Origin: JACRCG01 sp964524835
Lineage (GTDB): Bacteria > Desulfobacterota > Desulfuromonadia > Geobacterales > Pseudopelobacteraceae
NCBI GenBank assembly: GCA_964524835.1
Contig: CAZGEG010000022.1
Span: 1-64,000 of the forward strand
Length of the DNA: 64,000 nt
Direction of reading: 5' to 3'
Positions within the stretch are counted from its first letter, which is position 1; every line of letters starts with the position of its first letter. A model generated the notes under the pieces. The model had not been told where the DNA came from, did no database searches, and saw only the letters and a list, made by a program, of their open reading frames with translations. Positions 41,998 to 49,124 of the stretch are shown here, piece after piece. Both the position numbers and the translations under genes were made by a program.

Positions 41998-42267
41998 ATG
42001 AAAACTGCTGCTGCACATAATTTCCATGTTCCCCTGCCCGCTGTTGTCTACAGCCGCCTCAGATCGGAGGCGGAACGCCAACACAAGCCGGCTACGCAGC
42101 TGGTGAAACAGGCGGTGGAATACTGGCTTGAAGAGCAGGAAAAATTGGCGCTGCATGAAGAAATTGCCCGTTATGCAGCAGAGACGGCAGGCTCCTGCGA
42201 CGATCTGGACGAAGGGCTGGAGATCGCCGGAGTGGAATGTCTGGACAACAGCGGGAAACAGCCATGA
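41998..42267 (+). CDS. Antitoxin, ribbon-helix-helix type (MazE-like partner)
   Basis: 89 residues from ATG 41998 (GGAGATATGCC upstream). The N-terminal part (FHVPLPAVVYSRLRSEAE, QHKPATQLVKQAVEYWLEE) fits a ribbon-helix-helix DNA-binding domain. The C-terminal part is acidic (CDDLDEGLEIAGVECLDN), typical of the toxin-binding tail. It overlaps the toxin by ATGA. It should repress its own promoter through the palindrome upstream. Confidence 0.8.
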   Translation: MKTAAAHNFHVPLPAVVYSRLRSEAERQHKPATQLVKQAVEYWLEEQEKLALHEEIARYAAETAGSCDDLDEGLEIAGVECLDNSGKQP

Positions 42268-42614
42268 AGCGCGGCGACATTTATTGGGCGACGCTTTCGC
42301 CCCGTTCCGGTTCGGAGCAGAGCGGCCGCCGCCCGGTCATAGTTCTCTCCCATGATGCTTTCAATCAGACGCCCGGGTGGCGCTCCATTATAGTGGTTCC
42401 GGTCTCCACTTCCCCAGCACAGGCACGACGGGGGCCGACGGTTGTTTCATTAAGCGCCGGCACGGCCGGACTGCCAAGCGAAAGCTACGTTGTCTGCCAT
42501 CAGATCACTACACTTGACCGCGCAAAGCTGACAGACAAAATCGGCGTACTCCCCCCGGATATTTTGACTCTGGTCGAGAATGCGCTGCTTTCCGCCGTTG
42601 GTATTCGAAGATAA
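42264..42614 (+). CDS. MazF/PemK-family toxin
   Basis: 116 residues from ATG 42264. The opening MKRGDIYWATLSPRSGSE, then RRPVIVLSHDAFNQ and SIIVVPVS are classical MazF/PemK signatures, followed by SYVVCHQITTLDRAKL. Known members are sequence-specific mRNA endoribonucleases. The stop codon overlaps the ATG of the lipoate ligase, so toxin translation runs directly into a lipoate gene. That coupling is unusual. Confidence 0.93.
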   Translation: MKRGDIYWATLSPRSGSEQSGRRPVIVLSHDAFNQTPGWRSIIVVPVSTSPAQARRGPTVVSLSAGTAGLPSESYVVCHQITTLDRAKLTDKIGVLPPDILTLVENALLSAVGIRR

Positions 42615-43435
42615 TGACCATGCAAACCGATCAAACCTGGCGCTTCATCGTGACCACCCCGCTCCCCGGAGCGGAGAACATGGCCATCGATGAGGCGCTG
42701 CTGCGTTCATTCGATCCCGCCGACTCCCGGCCGGTTCTGCGGCTGTACGGCTGGAATCCTCCGGCGCTGTCGCTGGGGCGCTTCCAGAAAGCAGCCGGGG
42801 TGCTCGACCTGGAGCGCAGCCGGGATAACGGCGTCGCGGTCGTACGGCGGGTAACCGGCGGCGGCGTGATCTACCATGCCGACGAGCTGACCTACTCGCT
42901 GGTCTGCGCACCGGGGCAGATACCGCCGGCAGGGTCGATCAAGGACTCCTTTCGCGTGCTGACCGGGTTTCTGCTGGCCTTCTACCGGAGGCTGGGCCTT
43001 GATGCCGCCTATGCGGCCGATGTCGCTCCCGAAGGGACCCTTCTCGGCGAACGGACCGCCTTCTGTTTCGCCGGCAGGGAGAGTTTCGACATTCTCGCCG
43101 GTGGCCGCAAGATCGGCGGCAACGCCCAGCGGCGGCTCAAGGGGGTCATCTTCCAGCACGGCTCGATCCCGCTGCAGAATCGCGCCGCCACGGGACTGTC
43201 GTACATGCTCGACCGGGATTCAGAGCATGCCGCCGGTACGGCCAGTCTGGCCGAGTTCGGAGTGGAAGCCGACTGGAGCAGTTTGGTGAACGACCTTGCG
43301 GCCGCCTTCAGCGGCTACTTTGGCGCCGACCTCCGGAAGGAGCCGCTGTCTGAAGCGGAGCGTGCGGATATGGAGAGATTGCTGGTGAGCAAATACCGGT
43401 CGGAGCGCTGGAATCTGGAAGGGGTAGAAGAGTGA
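42614..43435 (+). CDS. Lipoate-protein ligase A family enzyme
   Basis: 273 residues. The BPL/LplA fold motifs are present: NMAIDEALL, LRLYGWNPPALSLGRFQ, VVRRVTGGGVIYHADELTYSL (the RRxxGGG lipoate/adenylate site) and GGRKIGGNAQRRLKGVIFQHG with the catalytic Lys. It could be a lipoate ligase or an octanoyl transferase of the LipM type. With lipA directly downstream and no lipB seen, an octanoyl-transferase role is possible. It supplies the lipoyl group for GcvH. Confidence 0.9.
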   Translation: MTMQTDQTWRFIVTTPLPGAENMAIDEALLRSFDPADSRPVLRLYGWNPPALSLGRFQKAAGVLDLERSRDNGVAVVRRVTGGGVIYHADELTYSLVCAPGQIPPAGSIKDSFRVLTGFLLAFYRRLGLDAAYAADVAPEGTLLGERTAFCFAGRESFDILAGGRKIGGNAQRRLKGVIFQHGSIPLQNRAATGLSYMLDRDSEHAAGTASLAEFGVEADWSSLVNDLAAAFSGYFGADLRKEPLSEAERADMERLLVSKYRSERWNLEGVEE

Positions 43436-44274
43436 ATATCCAGCGAAAACCGGAATGGCTGCGAAAAAAAGTAAATCCGGGCGATCAGAGCGAGATGCGG
43501 CAGCTGCTGGGTGAACTGCGGCTGAATACCGTCTGCCAGCAGGCGCTCTGCCCGAACATCTCGGAGTGCTTTGCCTGCGGCCAGGCCACCTTCCTGATCC
43601 TGGGGAGGAACTGCACCCGCCTCTGCTCCTTCTGCAACGTCGAGAAAGCAGCGCCGATGCCGGTCGATGGCGATGAGCCGGCACGGGTGGCCGAGGCGGT
43701 GTCCCGCCTGAAGCTCTCCCACGTGGTGGTTACCAGTCCGACCCGCGACGATCTGCCGGACGGCGGGGCGGAGATCTATGCCGCCACGGTGGCCGCCATC
43801 CGCTCCACTTCCCCGGCAACGCGGATCGAGCTGCTGATTCCCGATTTTCAGGGTGCCGTGTCGAGTCTGGAGTTGGTTGTCGCCTCCCGCCCGGATATCA
43901 TCGCCCACAACGTCGAGACGGTGCCGCGGCTGTACGAAATCCGCTCCGGCGCCGATTACCGCCGTTCGCTGGAGGTGCTGCGAAGTTGCGCCGCGCTGGC
44001 ACCGGACATTCGCACCAAGTCAGGGATCATGCTGGGGATGGGGGAACTGGCAGAGGAAATCGTACAGGTATTCAGGGATCTGCGGGAAGTCGGCTGCTCT
44101 TATCTCAGCATCGGCCAGTATCTTGCCCCCAGCCGCCGCCATTACCCGGTGCAGGAGTATGTTCCTCCGGAGCTGTTCGAATCGCTGCGGCTCCGGGCGG
44201 TGGAGATGGGGTTCAGCCACGTGGAGAGCGGCCCGTATGTGAGGAGCTCGTACCATGCGGGGAAGTATGCGTGA
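43432..44274 (+). CDS. lipA: Lipoyl synthase
   Basis: 280 residues, GTG start overlapping the ligase stop. Both iron-sulfur motifs are intact: CQQALCPNISEC (auxiliary cluster) and CTRLCSFC (radical-SAM cluster), followed by VVVTSPTRDDLPDGG. The C-terminal RSSYHAG contains the conserved Ser ligand. It inserts two sulfurs into the octanoyl group of GcvH and other lipoyl domains. Confidence 0.97.
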   Translation: MNIQRKPEWLRKKVNPGDQSEMRQLLGELRLNTVCQQALCPNISECFACGQATFLILGRNCTRLCSFCNVEKAAPMPVDGDEPARVAEAVSRLKLSHVVVTSPTRDDLPDGGAEIYAATVAAIRSTSPATRIELLIPDFQGAVSSLELVVASRPDIIAHNVETVPRLYEIRSGADYRRSLEVLRSCAALAPDIRTKSGIMLGMGELAEEIVQVFRDLREVGCSYLSIGQYLAPSRRHYPVQEYVPPELFESLRLRAVEMGFSHVESGPYVRSSYHAGKYA

Positions 44275-44307
44275 TGTTCCACTTTTCAGTACTACGTAGA
44301 AAAGAGT

Positions 44308-44334
44308 TTGAAATGGATAGACTAAAGGTATAAA
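44308..44334 (+). promoter_or_regulatory. Candidate promoter of the BrnTA module
   Basis: TTGAAA (44308-44313) and TATAAA (44329-44334) are 15 bases apart, shorter than usual. The ATG is nine bases after the -10, so the transcript would be nearly leaderless. CTACGTAG, an eight-base palindrome, lies just upstream at 44292-44299. Confidence 0.4.
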
Positions 44335-44343
44335 ATCCACACC

Positions 44344-44604
44344 ATGAAATTTGAATACGATTCTGAAAAAAGCGACAGCAACAAAGAGAAACACGGAATC
44401 GATTTCAGTGACGCTCAGGCGCTCTGGCGTGACTCCGATTTCATCCAGATTCCGTCTATATCCGCCGATGAACCAAGGTTTCTGGTTATTGGCAAAATAG
44501 GCGGCAAACATTGGTCAGGGGTTATAACGTATCGTGGTGACAGCGTCAGAATAATCTCGGTGCGGCGCTCAAGAAAAGAGGAGATCGATATATATGAAGG
44601 CTAA
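44344..44604 (+). CDS. BrnT-family toxin
   Basis: 86 residues. The family signatures are FEYDSEKSDSNKEKHGIDF near the start, then FLVIGKIGGKHWSGVITYR and a C-terminal VRIISVRRSRKEE. BrnT is an RNase toxin of the RelE-like fold. It overlaps the antitoxin gene by 11 bases; the order toxin-antitoxin is normal for this family. Little leader sequence lies between the predicted promoter and the ATG. Confidence 0.92.
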   Translation: MKFEYDSEKSDSNKEKHGIDFSDAQALWRDSDFIQIPSISADEPRFLVIGKIGGKHWSGVITYRGDSVRIISVRRSRKEEIDIYEG

Positions 44605-44818
44605 AGAGTTTGATAAAAAATTTGATGACGGTGAGGATATTTCCATCTATCTCGATGTCTCAAAGGCCCATCGTCCCGAGCAGGAGCAAAAGAGAGTGAA
44701 CGTGGATTTCCCATTGTGGATGATCCACCAGTTGGATAAAGAGGCGAAGCGCCTTGGAGTGCCGCGGCAGTCTATAATTAAGGTCTGGGTGTCCGAAAGG
44801 CTCAAGAAAGCGGCCTGA
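44594..44818 (+). CDS. BrnA-type antitoxin (CopG/ribbon-helix-helix)
   Basis: 74 residues. The C-terminal ribbon-helix-helix (KRVNVDFPLWMIHQLDKEA, VPRQSIIKVWVSERL) is clear and the N-terminus is acidic (DDGEDISIYLDVSKAH). It binds BrnT and probably represses the operon. It ends 105 bases before the thioesterase gene. Confidence 0.9.
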   Translation: MKAKEFDKKFDDGEDISIYLDVSKAHRPEQEQKRVNVDFPLWMIHQLDKEAKRLGVPRQSIIKVWVSERLKKAA

Positions 44819-44922
44819 TTTCTCACTCATTCGCTTGAAAGTGATGGCGTGCTACAAAGCGATGAACTACAGAATACCCTTTTGAGGATACCTTGAGGTT
44901 CACGTGTAAGGGACATTAATAA

Positions 44923-45333
44923 ATGCAGAAGATACAGCAGTTTTTTTCCGCAGAGGACAGGTTTGCGCGCCATGCCGGTATCGAGCTTGTTGATGTCGGG
45001 CTCGGGTGGGCAAAGGCCAGCATGAAGATCGAGCCGTTCCACTTCAACGGGGCCAAGACGGTTCATGGCGGCGCCATTTTTACCCTGGCCGATTTCGCCT
45101 TTGCCGTCGCCTCAAACTCTCACGGAAACCTGGCCATGGGCATTAATGCCAGTGTATCCTATGTAAAAGCCGCCATTGAGGGGACGCTTTATGCGGAAGC
45201 TACGGAACAGTCGAAGGGGCATAAGCTGGCATCGTACTCGGTAACCATCACCGATGATGCCGGTGATGTCGTGGCCATCTTCCAGGGGATGGTCTACCGG
45301 AAAAAGGAGTCAATCATTCCGGCAGTCACCTAG
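44923..45333 (+). CDS. PaaI-type hotdog thioesterase
   Basis: 136 residues. The active-site motif NGAKTVHGGAIFTLADFAFAVA is that of PaaI/YbgC-like acyl-CoA thioesterases, with ASVSYVKAAIEGTLYAEA in the second half. It hydrolyses (probably aryl or medium-chain) acyl-CoA in the cytoplasm. The stop overlaps the end of the convergent CCA-adding gene by four bases. Confidence 0.88.
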   Translation: MQKIQQFFSAEDRFARHAGIELVDVGLGWAKASMKIEPFHFNGAKTVHGGAIFTLADFAFAVASNSHGNLAMGINASVSYVKAAIEGTLYAEATEQSKGHKLASYSVTITDDAGDVVAIFQGMVYRKKESIIPAVT

Positions 45334-46532
45334 CCGGTGACTCCCCTCAACATGGCAACCCGCTTCTGCAGGATAAACGCCGGCCGGTTACCGATCGGCA
45401 TATTCTCCAGCTTCTCCTGGTCAATCCCCAGCTCCCTCGTACTCATCAACGCAACCCGGACAGCATCTTCCCACCCCGCCATCGAAAGTCCTCCCGGTTT
45501 GTCTGCGGCGGCAACCAGCGGCAGTATATCAACGATGCCCCCCTTGATCGCCTGATCCGCCATGGCGAGCTTCGTGGAATCCCGCAGCCCGTCCCAGGTG
45601 TTGGCCTTGCCATGCAGGGAGCTGACCGAGGCCAGGGCCCTCCGGTACAGTGACGGCAGACGGAGCCGGTTGCAGAACTCTACCGCCATGGCAAAGCCGG
45701 AGGTGTCGTGGCCATGGTGTTTGGGGTAGAGCGCCGGATTGGTGGCCAGCTTGCCGAGATCGTGGAAGAACCCGCAGAAACGGGGCAGCGGGTCCGGGCT
45801 TGCAGCCGCTACCCGCTGCAGCACCTGGATGGAATGGGTACACAGATCCCCTTCCGGGTGGTGCTGAAGCGGTCCGGCAGGGACCTGCGGCATCCGGAAA
45901 AGTTCCGGGAGAAATTGTTCCCCGACGTTGAACTCGATCATCTGCTGAAAGAAACGTTCCGGTGTCTTCAGTACCAGCGCTTTCAGCATCTCGCCGCTGA
46001 AGCGCTCGGTCGGCATGGTGCCGATAGCTTCCGGCCACTTCTCTCTCCGGATCAGCGCCGCTGTCTCCGGCGTCATGCGCCAGCCGTCGGCCTCGAAGCG
46101 GAAAGCGCGAAAGAGACGCAGCGGATCACTCCTGAAGGTCTCTTCACTGCATGCCCTGAGAATCCCCAGCCTCAAATCTTCTTCACCTCCCAAAGGGTCG
46201 ATCCGTACTCCGGATACATCCATCGCTATGGCGTTGATCGTGAAGTCGCGCCGGAGCAGGTCATCTCCCAGAGCGTCCCTGCTTTCGATGCGGGTGGCCT
46301 CAATTTTGCCGAATTCGGGGTGATGTTTGAAATAGATCGTGGCGCCGCTGGTCGCCTCCACCAGTCGGAAGCCGTGCGCAGAGAGTTCTGCACCGGAAAG
46401 GGAGGTCACCAGATCGATGTCCCGGCTCTCCCTCTCCAGCAGCATATCGCGTACCGTGCCGCCGACGAGGAAAAGTCGGTCGTGGCAGGATATGGGGAAG
46501 AGGCTTTTTAGAAAGGGAAGGATGTCGGTCAC
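45330..46532 (-). CDS. CCA tRNA nucleotidyltransferase / poly(A) polymerase family, HD domain
   Basis: 400 residues. The nucleotidyltransferase head has LFLVGGTVRDMLLERESRDIDLV (GGxVRD and DxD). It is followed by RRDFTINAIAMD, the RNA-binding helices with DPLRLFRAFRFEADG, and a C-terminal HD phosphohydrolase domain (FCGFFHDLGKLATNP). CCA-adding enzymes repair tRNA 3' ends; CCA versus A-adding specificity cannot be read reliably here. It is followed on the same strand by the uracil-DNA glycosylase gene (10 bases upstream). Confidence 0.9.
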   Translation of the reverse strand: MTDILPFLKSLFPISCHDRLFLVGGTVRDMLLERESRDIDLVTSLSGAELSAHGFRLVEATSGATIYFKHHPEFGKIEATRIESRDALGDDLLRRDFTINAIAMDVSGVRIDPLGGEEDLRLGILRACSEETFRSDPLRLFRAFRFEADGWRMTPETAALIRREKWPEAIGTMPTERFSGEMLKALVLKTPERFFQQMIEFNVGEQFLPELFRMPQVPAGPLQHHPEGDLCTHSIQVLQRVAAASPDPLPRFCGFFHDLGKLATNPALYPKHHGHDTSGFAMAVEFCNRLRLPSLYRRALASVSSLHGKANTWDGLRDSTKLAMADQAIKGGIVDILPLVAAADKPGGLSMAGWEDAVRVALMSTRELGIDQEKLENMPIGNRPAFILQKRVAMLRGVTG

Positions 46533-46541
46533 GGCAGTATT

Positions 46542-47324
46542 CTACTTGTTCCTGCTTTTGTTCGGAACCGGCAGTTTGAGGAGCTGCAGCACCTGGATCA
46601 TGTCGTCCCAGACGCTCCAGAATGAATCGGAATTGCCGCCGGTGCGGAGCAGGTAGGACGGGTGATAGGTCGGCATGAGCGGAATCCCGTGGAAATCGTG
46701 GAACTTGCCGCGCAGCTTCGAGATCGGCACTTTCGTCTGCAGCAGGGCCTGGGCGGCGGAACTGCCGAGCGCCACGATGACTTCCGGTCTGACCGACTGG
46801 AGCTGCCGCAGCAGGAACGGAGAACAGGTGCTGACCTCATCGGCTTCGGGGGGCCGGTTCTGCGGAGGCCGGCACTTGACCACGTTGCAGATGTACACTT
46901 CCTCGCGTTTCAGCTCCATTGCGGCGATGATGCGGTTCAGCATTTTGCCGGCATCACCGACAAACGGCTCTCCCTGCGCATCCTCATCGGCTCCCGGCCC
47001 TTCGCCGACAAAAACGAGCCTCGCTTTGGGATTCCCGACGCCGAATACCAGGTTTTTCCTGGTGGCTCCCAGTTTGCAGCGTTGACAGTCACCCAGATTC
47101 TTCCTGATCTGCTCGAGGGTTTCATGTTTATCCGGAGCGTGCGGTTGGATATTCATCGCGTCCTTTTCGGTTTGCTCCGGTGCAGCGCTTAGTCGCGGAG
47201 CTGTATAAGCTTCAGTCACTGTCATCAGTTCCGCCGGGATACCGTCCACTCCGCTTTCCTGAAGATCCTGCAGGTAGGCAGTGAGCGATGCGGCCAGGTG
47301 GGATGGGACGGAATGTGTGTTCAC
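46542..47324 (-). CDS. Uracil-DNA glycosylase, family 4 (iron-sulfur)
   Basis: 260 residues. The four iron-sulfur cysteines include CQRCKLGATRKNLVFG, and the active-site motif GEGPGADEDAQGEPFVG and C-terminal TYHPSYLLR match family 4. A 55-residue N-terminal extension (LTAYLQDLQESGVDGI) is common in the family and supports the upstream start. It removes uracil from DNA in base excision repair. It is likely cotranscribed with the CCA gene. Confidence 0.93.
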   Translation of the reverse strand: MNTHSVPSHLAASLTAYLQDLQESGVDGIPAELMTVTEAYTAPRLSAAPEQTEKDAMNIQPHAPDKHETLEQIRKNLGDCQRCKLGATRKNLVFGVGNPKARLVFVGEGPGADEDAQGEPFVGDAGKMLNRIIAAMELKREEVYICNVVKCRPPQNRPPEADEVSTCSPFLLRQLQSVRPEVIVALGSSAAQALLQTKVPISKLRGKFHDFHGIPLMPTYHPSYLLRTGGNSDSFWSVWDDMIQVLQLLKLPVPNKSRNK

Positions 47325-47432
47325 GGGAACGGCTCCTGCCTGTCAATTATGTGTGCAACATGGAAGAATATGGCGTACAATGCAATGTTCAATCTACCAG
47401 TAAGCACCAAGCCTGTCAAAAGAAAGACGTCC

Positions 47433-48332
47433 ATGATATTTCTGTTAATAGCCATCGCGGCACTCCTGGTCCCGACCGATGCCATTGCCTGGGGCGGGGG
47501 CATTCATATGCAGCTGGGGGTGCAGGTGCTGGCCAATAGTGAGCTGCTTTCCGGTGATCTTGCCGCGCTCCTGGCGGCCCACCCGAAAGATTTTCTGTAT
47601 GGCTGCCTCGCTCCCGACATCACGGTCGGCAAAAAGTACACCCATTATCTGCTCAACTGTCACCGCTGGGGCATAGGCAAGACTCTGCTGAAAGAGGCCC
47701 GAACCGACCATCAGAGGGCTTGCGCCTACGGGTATCTCTGCCATCTGGCGGCAGATACTGTTGCTCACAATTATTTCGTCCCCTACAAGATCATCCGCTC
47801 GTTTGCGGCGATAACCATGAAGCATGCCTATTGGGAGATGCGTTTCGAGGAGTTCGTTGAAAAGGATATCTGGAGGAAGGCGCATGCAGTCTGCCGTGCC
47901 GAACAGAGCGGCAACGATGCTTTACTGCGCAGTGTGCTGACGACGACCCTCTTCTCGTTCGGCACCAACAAGCGGATTTTCAATTCGATCATGGTGATGG
48001 CACGGATGGACAGGCTGCAAAAGATCATGCAGACCCTTTCCAGCAAGTCGCAGTACCAACTTTCGGAGGCTGACCGTGATGAATACATGCAATTGTCCGT
48101 AGAAGCGATCCTGGATTTTCTGCACAACCCGGAAGATTCAAAGTTCCTGCGGGTTGACCCTACCGGAGAGAAGGCGTTGGCCGCTGCCGACAGGATTCGC
48201 AGAAGCCTGCGGCTTCGCCTGAAGAGTGGTTTCATGTCAAAGGCGGAAGGGTTTGAAGAGGTCGAGGCGATGCGGAGCACCCTGCGCAAGTCGCTGCACC
48301 GGCCGGAGCTGTTGAAGAAGCTGCATGTTTGA
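47433..48332 (+). CDS. Exported zinc-dependent phospholipase C-like protein
   Basis: 299 residues from ATG 47433. A signal peptide MIFLLIAIAALLVPTDAIAW ends before WGGGIHMQLG. Zinc-ligand candidates follow: HxQ, THYLLNCHRWG and the strong motif CHLAADTVAHNYF (HxxxDxxxH). This resembles the bacterial phospholipase C/zn_dep_PLPC family. The C-terminal 150 residues are helical with no recognised domain. The upstream in-frame start at 47298 lies in the divergent glycosylase gene and is not favoured. Role in membrane lipid turnover is inferred. Confidence 0.72.
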   Translation: MIFLLIAIAALLVPTDAIAWGGGIHMQLGVQVLANSELLSGDLAALLAAHPKDFLYGCLAPDITVGKKYTHYLLNCHRWGIGKTLLKEARTDHQRACAYGYLCHLAADTVAHNYFVPYKIIRSFAAITMKHAYWEMRFEEFVEKDIWRKAHAVCRAEQSGNDALLRSVLTTTLFSFGTNKRIFNSIMVMARMDRLQKIMQTLSSKSQYQLSEADRDEYMQLSVEAILDFLHNPEDSKFLRVDPTGEKALAAADRIRRSLRLRLKSGFMSKAEGFEEVEAMRSTLRKSLHRPELLKKLHV

Positions 48333-48341
48333 TATGGCCGT

Positions 48342-49118
48342 TTAATAACACTCCGGCTTGCGGTCGTTGAAACAGGGAATCTGTGCCCGCCAGTCGGTCA
48401 TGGCCTGCAGGTCAAGCGGCGCAATGATCTCCCCCTCGCTCGCTCCCGCTTCCCCCAGCAGTTCCCCTTTCGGGTCGATAATCATGCTCATGCCGAAAAA
48501 GTCCAGCTTGCCGATCGTTCCGCAGGCGTTGCAGGAGACTACGAAGAGCTGGTTTTCGATCGCCCGTGCCCGGAGCAGCGTGCGCCAGTGTTCCTGGCGC
48601 GGCCTGGGCCACTGGGCCGGCACGCAGATCACCTGGGCTCCTTCGACCGCCAGCCGCCGTGTCAGTTCGGGAAAGCGCAGATCGTAACAGATGATGACCC
48701 CGATCTTGCCGAGCGAAGTCTCCGCCAGCAGCCATGAATCGCCGCCGGAAAAAGCCCGGTCCTCACCCAGCAGGGAGAAGAGGTGGATCTTGCGGTAAAC
48801 CCCGGCCGGCGTGCCGTTGTCGGCAACATAGACCGTATTGAACACCTTGTCGCCGTTCGGTTCCGGCATGCTGCCGATGATCACGAGCTTCAGTTCCCGT
48901 GAAAGTGCCAGCAACTCCTCCACAATCCCCTGCGTACGAAGAGCAAGCTCATTCAGATTCCTGTAGGAAAAGCCGCTCGACCACATCTCCGGCAGAACAG
49001 CGAGGTTGGCCCCCTGTGCCGCAACGCGGGGGAGGGCCTCGCGAACGTAAGCCAGATTGGCGTCCACATCCCCCTGCTTGACGTTGAACTGTATGGCGGC
49101 GGCAAGTATCGAACTCAT
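48342..49118 (-). CDS. Nitrilase-superfamily amidase (omega-amidase-like)
   Basis: 258 residues. The Glu-Lys-Cys triad is visible: LPEMWSSGF (Glu), YRKIHLFSLLGED (Lys) and GVIICYDLRFPEL (Cys). Length and motifs fit the branch that includes omega-amidase and Nit1/Nit2 amidases. It hydrolyses amides in the cytoplasm. It starts six bases after the end of ftsK and is probably in the same operon. Confidence 0.9.
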   Translation of the reverse strand: MSSILAAAIQFNVKQGDVDANLAYVREALPRVAAQGANLAVLPEMWSSGFSYRNLNELALRTQGIVEELLALSRELKLVIIGSMPEPNGDKVFNTVYVADNGTPAGVYRKIHLFSLLGEDRAFSGGDSWLLAETSLGKIGVIICYDLRFPELTRRLAVEGAQVICVPAQWPRPRQEHWRTLLRARAIENQLFVVSCNACGTIGKLDFFGMSMIIDPKGELLGEAGASEGEIIAPLDLQAMTDWRAQIPCFNDRKPECY

Positions 49119-49124
49119 GGTCTC

